Positions 36,001-51,000 are shown, counted from the stretch's first letter. The stretch is DNA of 64,000 nucleotides from Undaria pinnatifida (GCA_012845835.1 JABAKD010000002.1:19614629-19678628); one strand, 5' to 3'. Numbers and translations: made by a program. The notes: generated by a model not told the origin, from the letters alone.

Positions 36001-39000
36001 CCAACGCTATGCCACGCAATGCAACGCAAATGCGACGCTACGCGGTGCAATGCGATACAACGCGAACTCGGTTCGATGCAAACCACGATGTGGTCCGGCG
36101 TGATGCAGTGCGATTATACGCTGTGACGCGAATGCGATGCAAGGCGATGCCAGGCGATGCAAGATGATGGAAGGCAATGCAATGCGATGCGAGATGACGA
36201 AAGGCGAGGCACTAACCTGGAGTCTTGGTGACCGTCCACTGCTTGGGGTAGAGCACTGACACGTCGATCGGCTCTTTCGCGGTCCCGACGAGCTGCACAC
36301 GACAAGCAGATTACGCACAAAACAAAACACGCACACACACCAAACAAACGCGCCAAGACACCAATAACAGCAGCACAAAGAAAGGTAAGATTGGTTTTGG
36401 CCGTACTCATAGCGGACGTTGCGGGAGCAGAGTAGATAAAATAAAATTAAAATGCCCAATCGGTTTCACTATCATGGAACCAGGGTATGGCATATACCTG
36501 GTATACAACAACAGTAGTGCATCCATCGCAATGTCAATGGATTTAAGGGTCCAACTGACGAAGTCGAGCCCAGCGGGTAAAAAATCAGCGAAACGCGACG
36601 CACGCGTCTTCGTTCCCTCCCTTTATCCCTCCCGCCCTTTCTCCTTCCCAACTTCCCCCCCTTCCTCTCTCCCTCCTTCCCCCCTCCCTCCCTCTCTTTG
36701 CAACCACCAGCCAGAGAACGCAGACAAACAGTGTCATATGTTCACACGGAGGACGAAAGATAATGAGGAATCAAGAGAGAAAGGGGGCAGAGGGAGGGGG
36801 GGCAATGACACCAAGGAATAGCCCTTACACCGTCGTCTCGGAAACCTATCCCCAATGCGCCGACACACACTACCAGCCCACCACTACTGCATACCACCCC
36901 ACTACTACGATAACATACAAAGTACAAGGTTCCCCTTCGGGATGTGTACAAAGCCAACCCTCGGCCGTTCGTACCTCATAGTTCAAAGGGCTACTATACT
37001 TGCCGCAGAATATGCGGCAAACCATGTACATGTCCTATTTTGAATACTATACTATGCTCTATGGTACTATTAATAACCCGCTTACCAATGCAGAAATGTT
37101 CTCACACTAAATGTAAGTGTTTGGTCGCCACAAACGCAGGTGCAGTTCCAAAGGAGTGGAATACTACCAGATATTGAACATAACCACAACCGCAGTCACA
37201 GCCACAGCCACAGCCACAGCCACAGCCACAGCCACAGCCACAGCCACAGCCACAGCCACAGCCACAGCAGCGTACAACAAATTATAACCGCGCCGAAGAC
37301 CGAACAACGAAACCAAACAGAGCAAAAAACCAAACAAAGAAACGAAAGAAGAGCGCGAGGAATTTTATAAAGTAGTTTCCAATACGTCAGCTGTGAGCTC
37401 GACTAATTCAAGGCGGCACCCAATAAAACGAAGCCTCTGTTCGACCAATGTAATGAGTCTCGCCGTCGGTCGTCGTTGTTGACGAGGATGATAATGATGT
37501 ATAGTATGTCGCCGGGTTCTTCTCGGATTTGCCAGGGGGGGTTGATTTTCGTACTCTAAGCGTTCGCAATATAGACCGTTTTGAGCATACTACCGCGCTT
37601 CTCATGTTTGACGTCGCAACATCTGGATCCCAACAAGGGTACAGCGGTGGGCTCCCTATACTATAGTGCGGGCATGTGCCAGCCAAAAATACCGGCAGTA
37701 TACCACACACACGCACTACTGGGGGGTTAGGGTACCTATACTGGTACTACTGTAGTACAGTGGGTTCCAGTCGTGCCAAACGATTTCACCGGCACTATAA
37801 CGGCAATAGGCAAGAGTCGGCACTACACCGGCAATGGTCACAATTCAACCGGGGCTATAGACCCCCCCCCTGTACGCCATGCCCAAAACACGGTTTTAGC
37901 ACTATCGCCGCCCAGCGATGGCAGTCGACGATATGATTACCGTACATCCGGTAACACGCAAGACAATAGCAAGATCATAGCAAAGATAATTTTAATATCA
38001 AGATAGCACCCCCATAGGACGATTTTCGAAGCTAATTTTCCCACAACTAGGAGGGTGTAGACGGCAAGCGATGCGTCTAAGGAAAATGCTTTTCACGGGT
38101 CAGCAAGATTTCAAAATACCGCGGGTTGAGCCCGGTCGGATCTGGAGGTGCTCGAAATTTTTCACGGGCCGGGCCAGGAGTTCTTCAAACTCACGGGTCG
38201 GGTCGGGTCGGGTCGGGCTGATCCGAAACCGATACGACCCGCACGAAGTGACCCGTGAAAAGCCCTGGGAAATATCTCGGTGAGATCAACCCAAAGCCAC
38301 CATTTACGCTACGTGTACCCCCCTTGTCATGGAGAAAACCGGCTCGGAAGGTTGCCCGGGGGGGGGGGGGTATGCTCGCCCTAGGGGCGGGGGGGGTGAT
38401 CTTGACGTCTATACGGTAATGTGGCGCCCCTTGTGGGGCCAGATATGGCAACCGAAGATACTAGTGGTCTGGGGTTACCAGGCTATCTACCATCCGTTTA
38501 CGAGTAGAGTGAGGGCACGCAGCCGCAAAGTACAGGACACCTAACGTAATAAGAAAGTATGGACCTAGGCTGGCTTCATCAATCGGCAGAGGGTGCGCAC
38601 TACCCCAGTAGACTTCACACCGCGTTCTCACCACGCCCACACATACCAGATAAAGCACCAAACACACTACGTTTGTTGAGGTGGTCCGCACAACTTTTTC
38701 AGATCGTCCAAATCGCGCGGCGAAGCCGCGACAAGGGTCGTAGCCTTAGCCTGGGTCAGGGTCAGGGTTGGGTCTACGCCTGCATGTGATCTGTAAAAAC
38801 AAATACCCAACACTAAAACAAGCCTAAAAAACTCTGTAACGCGATATATATGTTTGGTACTTTACCTGGCATATTTGGGGTGGTGAGACCAGTAAAGCAA
38901 CTTCCTCCTGTACACTACCTTCAGCATCACGCGCCACCCAACTACAGAGTCCATATTGCAATATTTTTAATTTTCTGCAATAACCGTCAGTCTTTCTTAT

Positions 39001-42000
39001 TGCCCTGTTTCTTATTAGGTGCCTTGTACTGTATGAAGAGTATCATGTTACGCCCGTGTCTGCGAGTAGAGTGGACGCGGCAGTATAAGTAGGATCATGG
39101 TCTGCCTGTGTCGTACGACTACTTACATTGTGTACAGCTGGCACACCAAATGTATCACCCTCTAACTAATTACTTGTGCCCTCTGAAGTCCCCCAAAGGG
39201 TTGGCAGACTGTCAGCTGTGCGAGCAGACAGAGCCGGCTCTTCCTTAATGGCCGCGCGTCGCACCTACCTGTCGGTCTCTCCCTTATGGTGCTGCAGAAA
39301 ACAACGTAAGGAATTCGTCAAAAAAGTGGCTTGTTCCCGAAACATCAGTACCGCAGTTGTGGATAATCGTAAATCTTGCGACACGGCACAAGCCACCTAT
39401 CCCACGCGCAGCAAACACACACCCTGGACCAGGCAACACAACACCGCACCGCACCACGCAATTCACCCCCCTACCTCCCCCGACCCCTCCCCCCGACATC
39501 CCCCACCTGTATGGAGGTTTCCGCTAGGCCTCTCGCGGACGGGCGTGCGGGGCCGGCCAGCGCATCTTCCGCAACGGTGGACCATACCACAGCTCCCACC
39601 GCGGCAGCGCTGCTCGGCACGAGATACAAAGCGTATCACACGAGACGCAACGATATGTGTTCAGGCCAGCCTCCTTGGTCGACATCGTCCCCCTCGCACG
39701 TGGGAATGAACAAATATAGACTAGATAGTAGTGGACTTTATAGTGCCGGTAGAGTAGTGCCAGTTGCCCGCGATAGTGCCTGTAACATCGCTTGGCGCAC
39801 GGGGTAAAAACCGTTAGTAACAGTACGCGAAATAGTGCTAGTTGCCGCGATAATGCCGGAAGTTTCGGCAGGGACATGCCGGCGCTATAGAGGGACCGCT
39901 ACGGGTGTAGAATTAGTAACAAATCCTTACAACAGTAGGGGCAGTATGCGGAATATTGCCGGGTGCCTATATAGTGCCGGTGTTTCCGGCTGGCACATGC
40001 CGGCGCTATGGAAGGATCACGACTGCACTGAATTAGTATGAAATTCTTCAGCATCGCCTCCCGCGGATGCGGCAAATCACTGAAGTCTTGAAGTACTGTA
40101 GATTAGTAATGGTACTCATTCATGATACTCTAATGGAAATATTCAGTATCATCCGCCTCCACAAGGAACTTGGCTAACGTCTTGAACTAATAATACCATG
40201 AAATAAGTAATTACCGTCTCCCCGAACGCAGAAACTAACTAATATATCGGCATAAAATATAGTATGACAACTCACCCACATAGTATATTACAAGTACACA
40301 ACAACGCAGCTTGCAAAGATGAGTATTGACCCTAAATTCGTTGAACTCACGGTTGACGTCCTTACAACATGTTTATAAAATAATACCCACATAGACTATA
40401 CCAACAACATTGACAAAGCCATCCACCCACACACCATCCATCATACCCGGCCCCCACGCCCTTAAAATCTCTACTTACAGGATATACTTGATAAACTGAT
40501 ACATCTCTTTCCACAGCGGTCAGATTTTGTACCCCTAAAAAAACTGGAGTATATTTTTTTCTAGAATATATACTTGAATGTTGGACGTAAAAACGTGGGC
40601 TCGTGTCCTGCAGACTCGTTATTTATTTTTTTTATTCACATGTTTTGTAAGAGTAACCGACTTTTATTCTCGAATGCTGTATTAATATTAACATTTTGGA
40701 TAACTTGCGTATTCGTACCCCTCCTTATAACATGTATGTGCCCAAACCCGCCATTATTGCGAAGACAAACAAAAAATAAAAAGACAAAACAATAGAACCA
40801 CCCTCGGGTAGAGAAAACTTTCCTGTATATTAAACCACAAGTACCAACAAAACCTTACAAAGCCATCCACCCACAGACCATTCACCGTACATATTTGGGA
40901 CGTAAAAAGTGGGTTGGAGTCATACAGACTCGTTTATTTTTAAGGATGGTAGTCAATGTTAATTCTCGAATGCCAAATTGATTGATAGTAACATATTAGA
41001 GCACTACTACTACTGTCTTCATACTTCTGATGTATACCAAAACCCGCCATTACAGTGCAAAAAACAAAATAATAAGACCACCCTCAGGTTGAAAAAACTT
41101 ACCTACGCACTTAACCACAAGTACCAACATCCCTGACCACGCCATCCATCCGCAAACCTTCCACCATACATATGATAGAGCAGTAAATAACCCGATGCTG
41201 TGAGCAGGACTACATAAGGGAGGTAATAGAAGGAAAAACGGGAAATGCGATTTCAGCGTTATAGAGAGTATGGGAGAAACAATGAAGACGTTCGTTTCCC
41301 AGACTAAGGCCTAGTCAAGCCACGACGGCCTCTCATCCGGGAAAGACTGCAGAAAGTAAGGGCACCGGCCGCGGGAGGTGATGCCATTGTTTCGACCCAC
41401 ACTATACCGGAAGAAGAACAGGCACAAGATGCTGCTGGATTATCCGGAACAGAGACAGGAACGATCCCAGAAGTGACGTCACCCTGTGACATATAAAAGG
41501 CATGATCGCGGACTGGCCGCCCCGCCGGAGTCCACTTCCTTTTAGCCCAAGCTTCCCCAACAAAAACAAACAGAAGCTGGATCTCGACCAAAGTCACCAC
41601 CCACCCACCCAATCACGAAGCACCAGGATACAGCTTATCCAAATGCCTTATTCTTCTTCACCGTCGTTGTAAGTGCGGTTTGAGTGCAGGCGCAGCAGTC
41701 AGCGAGCGACATTCAAACAGTCCTATTCGCGACAGGATGGCACCACCGCCCGCCGCCGGAGGTGATGCCATTGTTTCGACCCACACTATACCGGAAGAAC
41801 AGGCACAAAGATACTGCTGTATTATAGTGAAAACTACAGTAATAAATTTACAAAATACATACCCCTTGGTACGATTTTAGATCTTGCTCAAAATTCCCCA
41901 CCTAAAGTAAAAATACCAACACCAACCATTATAGTGGAGAAAAACCAAATATATACATATTTACATATTTTTAAACAAAATAATAGGATCCCTCCAAATA

Positions 42001-45000
42001 AGAAAAAACTCACCCACATAGTATATTACAAGTACCAACAACGCAGCTTGCAAAGATGCGTATTGACCCGAAATTCGTCGAACTCAAGGCTGACGTCCTT
42101 AAAATATTTTTATATAATATAGTATGAAAAAATTAGCAATCCTCTCCCTCGGATGTCGAAATTAACTACAGTAATGTCTTGAATTACGGCAGTATGAACT
42201 AATCCATTGTCGTCTCACTCGGATGTGGAAATTTCTCGTTGTCTTGAATTAGCACGAGCTAGCTCATTATCGTCTAACTCGGGTGTGGAAATAAAGAACG
42301 AACTCATTATCCTCTGCCCCGAACGTGAAAAGAAAAACGAATTATTCACCCCCCGCGGTAGTATCAACGACTACTAGGGTATGTACTGTAGCTCTCGGTA
42401 GCGTGGGTGTACAGCAGTAGGTATATCGTGTCCCGCAAACGTGAAAAATAATCACCAAACAATGCCTTGAATTATCATCAGCATGAACCCCCCCGTGAGA
42501 ACAAAGTACGGGCTATCTATAGTGCAGTGCCGGTTGAATATTGTCACCGCTCTCTATAATGCCGGTAAAGTCGCTGGGAACAACCGGTACTCTCGCTACT
42601 TACTATGTATGGCAGCTCTAACTCTATTCCCAATAGTGCCTGTGTCCCGAATAGTGCCGGTATATTGGGGGCGCACGTACCTGCACTGTTGGGGGCCCCC
42701 TTGAGACCTCAGACGAAAAAACGTTGAAGTGCCCATTACGTGACCGGGCAAACGAAGTAGCCCGTGGTGCTGGGGTAAGGGAACCGTCCGAACTGCAACA
42801 ACGTAAGGGCATGTACAACACGCGCGCAGCATGGCCATACTGCAACTACTGAATGCTCTCCCTACGATGCTGCTACACGACCGAATTGGTCGCTTTTTGA
42901 GTAGCTATATTCCGCAATCTAAAATGCAGAAAACTGCGAGTGCGGCCAGTATCCGCAGCATCGAACTCCGACATGATATATAGAAGCACGGGTAGCATCC
43001 AGAGTACTCGACCCTTGCGAATACTCCCAGTACGAGCAGCAGTATCGAAGTCTGAGATACTGCCAGTACCCACAGTACCGCCCAGGGGCATCTGCTACAA
43101 ACGAAATTACGGATCTAGATCTCGCACAAACAGCGATAGGAGCGGCAGCACTTACCGTTCGGGACAAACTACAGCACTCGAATTCAGAGTTAGGCAATGC
43201 TTGCAGTACGTATAATGTCAGGCCCGTACTCGTACAACTAGTTGCCTGCACGAGTAGTGCGTTCAAGGCGGTTCGCCCCGCAGGCGGTACTCGCCGCCCA
43301 CTACGCTCGTTCAGGAAGGAAAAATATGAAAACGTATGTTAAGCAGGCAGAGAGCCCATGGTTGATTATAGGGGCAAATTGGCGACTTGAAAATGCCAAG
43401 AGCTCCGCCGCCATGCCCCCCCCCCCCGTCCGCAGGCTAAAAAGTTATCTCAGGTATTTATTGGCCGACGGGGAAAGGTACATACGATAATGCATCCCTG
43501 GTACCAGGCAAGCATTGCAAAACCACACACATACAGCAGCAGCGTGGAACATGTGGTTCAACTGTCAGCAAGGAGGCGGCTGTTTCGGGTCGCGTCAGTC
43601 ACACAAATGTTCCGGACTAAAAATGCTACATCATGTCTAGACGTTAGTTCGTCGCAGTGCTGAGTGTCAGCGGTGCTTGGAAAATATATCAAAACTAGTT
43701 GCTCGTGGCTTCATACCTCTGTAGTACGAAAAATGTCCACCAGATACGTAGTATTATACAAGGTGCATCGCTCCGCGGGCGGCATTTGCCGCCCGCCACG
43801 CTCGCTTAAGAAGGAACAACAAGGCACATTATGAGAAGCGGAGAGAGGTTCATGATTGATTGTAGGCGCAAACTGGCGACTTGAACATGCCAAGAGGCCC
43901 GCCCCTACGCTGCATGAAAACAACCCAGACAACACATGCATGGGATGCATCTAGTATCTTGCCGCAGCACTTGCCGTGTATATGTCTGTCTCAAAGTTTG
44001 TGACTAAAGAGCTCTCGATAAATAGGATGACGAATCGGCGCGGACACTGGATGTGCTGGATGTAGATGGGCGGAAACAGCAGTTGAATAAAACACACACA
44101 GCAGCATCGAACAAGTGGTTGAAATGGCAGCAAAAAGACGGCAGTTTTTTGTCACGTCAGCGACACCTTCAAGATATTCCAGACGAAAAAAAAAACGTCT
44201 AGACGGCGGTCCGTCACAGGGTTGAGTGTCAGCGGTACTTGGAAAAAATCCAAAATAGTTGTTGGTGGCTTTGTAACGCATTATTCAAAGACCAACAACA
44301 GCAAAGCGAAACGAAACATAAAATGCTTTTTTCAAAGTATATACAAGGCTCCCAGCAGGCTGCCTGATCGAAGTCTGGCCATGGAGCCTAAAATCGCACA
44401 CAGACACCACGAGGCATAATTTCTTGACAGACGGATTATAATCGAGCCCAGAAACTTTAGGGACGAACACGCTTGACTCATGCGGTCGTGTAGATCCCTT
44501 GAGGCGCTGCGATGGTGCGGTGGCCGCAGAGGTTTTGGTCGTGCCTCAAATCGGGTCGCTGTGAAGATACTGTCGATCATGTTTTGTGGCAAAACTTTTC
44601 CTTTGGTTTCAAGGGGAAGCTGCTTATTGGTTTTCCGGCAAGCAATAAAAAAAACGGTAAGTTCATTTTTTCTTTAAGCACGATGAAGCTTTGTTTTTAC
44701 ATAAAATATCTTGAGTACAATACTCCCTTAAATGCCGGCCAGAACCACGCGTTTGTACGCACAGGTCCCACAGCTTTAAGTACACTAGCTGTCTCTGCAT
44801 AATGCCAGTGCGTGTCAGGCCTATGTACCGGCATTATAGCATGCCAGCCCCTAGCCTCTCGTCGTCGATTGTGCCAGCTTGTACCGAGGTTTGGGTGGGA
44901 TCATGCCAAAACATAAACGTATCGGGTAGGGTGCTCTTCACAGGCTGCTAGCCAATAGCACCCCAACTTCAAGCCTCGTCGTCGTTTATCCCACGTCGTG

Positions 45001-48000
45001 TCGAGGTTTGGGTGGCACCATGCCGAAAAATAAATCTATCGGGTACAGGAAGCACCACCCTCACAGCCAAACCTCCTTAGTGTGGCTTATTTGCCCTTAA
45101 AGGCCGTTCGTCAAAACTACCCCCTTCGCGGGTGTCCCACGTTGTGCCGAAGTTTTGGTGGGATCATGCAGGTAATGCCGACTCGGGCACCATTGAAGAA
45201 TAATTAAGTATCAGACTGTACGTTCGACAAGAAGAGGTGAAATATACAGCTGTGCGTCCGCCTTGCGTCAGTTTAGATGTTGGGCTGTTTCCGAAGAGGT
45301 GGGCTGTTCGATCGACCACATAATCTGAAATCCTAAGGAGGTTTGCATGGTGGCTATCGGCAACAACACTTACTTGTGTGCTTGTCTGCTTGCTTGCGTT
45401 GTGTGGCGCCTGGGGATACACACCTGCACATACATGCATGGGTTTGCATGATAGGCGTAGGCATGCAGGCTCTTACGAACCGTAACATGTAACCACCGTT
45501 TGGGAGCTGCACCGAATATGCAGGCACAATAAGTCGCTCTGCTTTCTGGCGTTGTCCATCAGTTCGGGTCTTCCTACCGAGCCAGGTGCTACAGCGATGC
45601 TGGCATCAGACTCCTGCTGAGTTCAGGAGTGTAGGCCCAGTGCCGGCTGATGTCTTTGCAGTGGGTACGCTCGAAGCAGACCTGGTGGTTGCAGGCGTCG
45701 ACGTGGAACCTCGTCCACCACGAGTACCACGTCCACGTGCAGACCCGCTGCCACGTCCACCGCGCTGCGTGATGCCTCCCGGCGCAGATCCACCACGCGA
45801 AGCAGACCTGGTGACTGCAGGCGTCGGCGCGGAACCTCGTCCACCACGAGACCAACCGCGTCCACGCACAAAACCACCCTGCGGCGCAGTGCCAGACGGA
45901 GCAGAACCAGCGGGTGATGAACCAAGCGGCGGCGCCGGACCAGGTGACGATCCAGGAGAAGACGCATCGTTGACCGGCACCGGGGGACTGACTCCCCCCG
46001 GCGGGGCAGGGCTATCTTCCTCAGGCGTACCACCAGAAGTCCCAGGCGCATCGTTGGCAGAAGCAGATCCAGCAGGTGCAACTCCAAGATCACGGTTGGT
46101 TGTCTCACAAAATTTTTCGAGACGCTTAATCGCAGACAGATCCCCGACGGCATCCCCAACGGCACGTTCAGGAGAGACCGAATCAGCCGAGTGGTTGGAA
46201 GAGTAGTTTCGCACGTCTCTAAGCATGTCGTCGTGGTCGTCGTACGTGAACTCCCCGTCGTCAAAACCGCGCGCGCCCAACGAGGGCACGACAGAAGGCG
46301 CCTCCATGAAGATAACATTTTGACTCACCCGCACACGTCGCGTCTCAGAGTTGTAGATCCGGTAGGACTTGCTTTCCTCGCTGAATCCGACGAGCCGGCC
46401 TTCCCAAGCACGATGCTCCTGCTTATTGGTGTGGACCTCTTCGTGCACGAACGCCCGGGACCCGATCACCCGGAGATGACCGAGATAGGGATCCTTGCCG
46501 TAGAGCGCCTTGTACGGTATTCCGTTTGCAAAGCTGCGTGAGGAGTCCGGTTGCTCAGGTAGACGGCCGTCTTCATCAGCTCCCCCCAAAGGAAGTTCGG
46601 AAGTGTCGAGTCGGCGAGAAAACAGCGCAAGATGTTCAAAATCCGGCCTGCACGCTCGTTCGCTCCGATCTGTTGAGGGGTGTTCGGAGAGGCAAACTTC
46701 AGCTTGATGCCGTCTTGACAGTACTGATGGAACTCCGCGCTCGTGAATTCCGTGCCGCGGTCCCCGCGGAGGGCATGGATGCGCTCGCCGGTAGGAATCA
46801 CGGTCTCCTTGACGAACACCGCAAGGGCGTCCACAGAGCAGGTCGATCATCACCTTCTTCCACTTGGTTTGCTGGTCAACGAACTTGACGGAGTATTTGA
46901 ACCCGCCCAGAGATTTAGGCGTGAAGGGGCCGAGAGTGTCGACGGATACGAGCTGGGAAGGACGTAGAACATTGTAGGTGGCCTGCTTGGGGTGAGGTTG
47001 TTGTGCGCTCTTTCCGAGTGGGCAGGTACTACAGTTCTTAAGGTCGCCGGTGTAGTCGACACCGCTAGTCGGCTCCTTCCTCAGGACGTCCACGCTCTTG
47101 TGGTTGATATGTCCCATGCGCCGGTGCCACAGGTCAGCGGACTCCGAATTCAAGGCAAGGCCGTCAGGGGCTCGCCCGAGGACCATCTGGCCCCCGGCGC
47201 CACCCTCTAGTTTCACCTCGATGGAGCACATGAATTTTCTGGTCGCGTCGTCCACCCCACAGGTTTGCATCGGGATAACCACGCTCCCCGACTCCCATCT
47301 GGGGTTGGCCGGATGAAACAACGTCGCCACTCCCTTCTGCATCGCCGCGGTCACGGAGAAGAGATTGGTGCCCAAATCCGGCACCAAAACGACGCGAAAG
47401 GAGACGCGCCGGTCATTTCCGTTGTCGTCCGTGACGGCGCCGAAGATAGTCCCCGTTGTTACGCCCTAGAGGAGATGCTGGCCGGCGGCGACGATCGTGT
47501 GAGGGACCTGAAAGTCGTCGACGTCGCACATGTGGGCCCGCACTCCTGGTGTAAGCGCAGGGTCGAGGTAGTCGTTGGTCGCTTCGCTGTCCGCAACCAT
47601 CCGGGTGCACAACCCGTCTGGTCGAAAAGGAGCAAGCGATATCTCCGCAAGAGTCGCCATAAACGCACCAAAAAACCCTGAAGGCAAGCGGTGGTCCTGT
47701 GCAGGCGACTCTGAGGAGATAAATGAAGATGCCGCCGGAGTGGAGGCAGCCGCCGCCGGAGGCGTCTGGGAAAAGGCAGAAGACAAAGTTGCCGCAGCCG
47801 ATGGAGCGCGTTGGGTGCTGAAGGAGAACCCGAACGAAGTCGGCTCAGTGGGAGCCTGCGGCGCCGTCGCCGGAGTCGATTGCGCCAAGTGAGCGCTTCC
47901 GATGTTGGGCAGGTTGACCTGACCAGCGGAATGCAGCAGCGCCAGGTTGGCAACCAAGCCATGGAGCTCCTTCTGCTTGTTCGCGGGAAGCTCCTGCTGT

Positions 48001-51000
48001 TTCTGACACTCAGCATCGCTGTGCGTGGTGGTGTTGTGGTAGGAGCACCATTTCGGCTGAGCAGTCCCCACACGACCGCCGCGCTTGTTCTTGCACTTCT
48101 TCTCCGGCTTCGGACGGTTCTTCTGCACTTGTTGGGGGCAGTCACGCTGGAAATGCCCGTACGCCTTGCATCGATGGCACTGGTCGGATGAGGACGCCGC
48201 CATCGTGGCCCCCCGCCCCGAGACCACGGGCCCCGACGCGTTGCGCGACTGCTGATCCACGTAGAAGCGGTTGGCCGTCTCCTGGAGACGGTCAACGGAC
48301 GTGAATTCCTCACGATAGTGCATCTCACGGATGAACTTAAACTCTGGGGCTTTCGTCAGGCTCGAGAGCATGATGTCTAGGTAGACCTCCTTGGAGACGT
48401 CCTTTTCCAGGCCCTGGAGGCGAATCTTGAGGTCCATTCCTTTCGTGAAGAAATCGATGGGATCCCCGCCCGCCAGGTGCCGAAGGCCGAAAAGCTGTCT
48501 GTGACACGCACGCCGAGCTTCCTGGGTTTGAGCGTCGAAACGCTCGTTGAGGGCCTTCCAGGGTGCCGCTCCATCCGCCGCCTCCTCGTGGGTAAGGACG
48601 GTGGCGTGCGCAGACCCGGAGGTGACGAAGAAGAGGAGGGAGAACAGGCGACTGTTAGCCTGGTCCCACTTGGCCCTATCTCCCTCGTCCGGCTTAGGTT
48701 CCGCAGGTCTGTCGGCCCCGGCTAGGATGGGCTTAAGATCCGGCGCGAAGAGGTTGACTGAGTTCCGGAGTTGTGTCTTCCACACGCGAAAACCCTGCTG
48801 CCCCGAGATGGTCCCAACGGCGTCCAGCATGCGGTGGAGCCCGGAGCTCGATGATTCCGCCATCGCTGAAAGCCAGGGTCACACTCCCGGGCGCGGTCAG
48901 GTTTTCGGCACACGTACGACGCCCCGAGAGCCTGAAAAGGGTCGGCGCGCCTAAGAAGGATACGGTGCAATGCTACACAGGGGTAGACTTAGTTCAGGTC
49001 GCAGCGCCGTAGCTCACGACCCACGTCCGGCTTTAGCTATCCAGCTTCCGCCCAGACCACTGCGCCCCGTCGAGCACAGCTCATGACCAACCGCAGGTGG
49101 CGAAACTGCGGTGTTGAGACGACGGAATAGCCAGCTCCGGCCTCGTCCTGCAGATACACGGGTCAGATGCACTGCTGAGACTTGCTACGCGTCTTGCAGC
49201 GTGGACTTTCGGCTGCTGCACAGATGCAAACAGGCCTGGTCAGATTATCAGCCTACACACGCACCGATCAAAAAATCAGCACGAGGAAGATATCTTGGAC
49301 AGACCTACCTCGCGTATACCACAACGCGCAGGTATACCTCGCGTATACTACAACGCGCAGGCAAATTTACGTCAGCGGGTCACGTAGGTGCAGCGGCAGC
49401 AGCAGGCGGCTACCAGCTAGCAGTCGTACCCTCAGCCTACACACGCTACCAAGCCGGCAACTCGGTACGTGGGAGATATCTTGAATAGACTTCGCCTCGC
49501 GAGAGAACCACGGGCAGGCGATTTCGGTCGCCAGTTACAGACACAGAGAACACCGAGAACGGTGCGCCGCGCGCAGAACTAACAACCTGCACAACCCTAT
49601 TCGCCAACCGAAATCAACGCCTAGAACTTGTGCTCCCGAACGCTTTACACAAACAGTAGCGTACCGAAAGTGCAGCCGAGAGCCCAGGTGATCAGTCCGG
49701 GCCCAGTAAGCAAGCGGGTTGACTCAGTGTGACCTCCAGCAGAAAGCAGACTCCGGCAGTATCTCCCCGCCAAAAAATATCCAAAAATATCTAAATCCTG
49801 CAGGATGCAAAAATATCCAAATCCTGGAGGACGGGTGTGCTCTCCACAGCACTCGGCGACAGCAGTAAACGCGCAGTCGCCGCAGGCCCCCACTCACAAA
49901 CACGAGGCTTCGTAACCTGTCATGGATAATGTGTCATACCCTGGCACGGTGGTTTGAGGGGCTATGCTGTCGACGTTAGTCGAGATGATGGCACGATGCG
50001 AGAGGATAGCCCGGAAGACGAAGTGCTTCCGAGATGTAGAGAAGACGTTGAATAGTACAGCGGTGGCGCTTAATTTGGCAAACACACACAGCTACAAACC
50101 GCAGAGTTGCAGGAGCCCAGACGACGGCTGCTTCCCAGAGATGACCAGGACAGCTACGATCCGGAAATATCTACAAGAGAGAGACACACGAGAGAGTGAG
50201 CTACCTGGATATCAAGCGGAGAATCCTATGGAAGTAATTCCTCCGCACACATACGTACGTTACACTTGAACCGACACATATGAGATCTACGATGCACAAG
50301 AGCAGTGCTACTGAACATTGACTCATAACGGCTATGTGCCAACATTTCCATAACACCAATAGCCACCACGGTGAGCAGGAACAATAAGACTAACAACAAT
50401 GACAACGCATACTACGTTGACGAGAAACCAAGCACAAATATCGACATTATTCCTAGAGGAGAGCACCCTGCTGCAAGAGGAATACACCCTGCTGCTGAGA
50501 AATTGGAGGTTAGTGCAGATCTGGTGGCGGTTCTTCGAGGGCTGCAACGCAGCAATATCCAAGCCCTCCCTCCCCGACTAACCAGCCCGGACCCAGAACC
50601 ATGCGATGAGTTGCTACAAAATTCCAAGAGTACAGCACCAAAGTTGGCAACGAGGGTGTCACAGTACGATCCTGCATGACGTTGACGGTATTGGCAGATG
50701 TTTGTCTCATGGCAAAAATTCCCCGACCATAGCATGCAGTCGATCACCAAGCATGAACTTTTGGTCTGTCTACAGCACGTGGCGCAGCCATCAGGTAGTC
50801 TCAATGCAGTGGCCATCACTGCACGGCTGCAACAAGCTGCCCGTGCTGTACCTCCGCCAGCAGACGCCAATGAAGTCCACCAGCATGTCTTCAATCTTCG
50901 GAAAGCTATGTGTGAAGTTCTGGGTAAGACGAGAAGTTGGGGCCACTACAAGGTTGACGGCGACATGTTCGGCGCGTGGAAACCAACCGCGGCAAAGACG

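Noticed and set aside
37190-37266. Regularly spaced units resembling a CRISPR or coding His/Ser repeat
   Set aside because: It is a plain uninterrupted hexanucleotide microsatellite with no spacers.
39266-39288. A 23-base minus-strand micro-exon with excellent acceptor (TTTTCTGCAG) and donor (GTAGGT)
   Set aside because: Exons 2 and 3 of the PsbP-family gene already join in phase and sense without it, and inserting 23 bases would break the frame.
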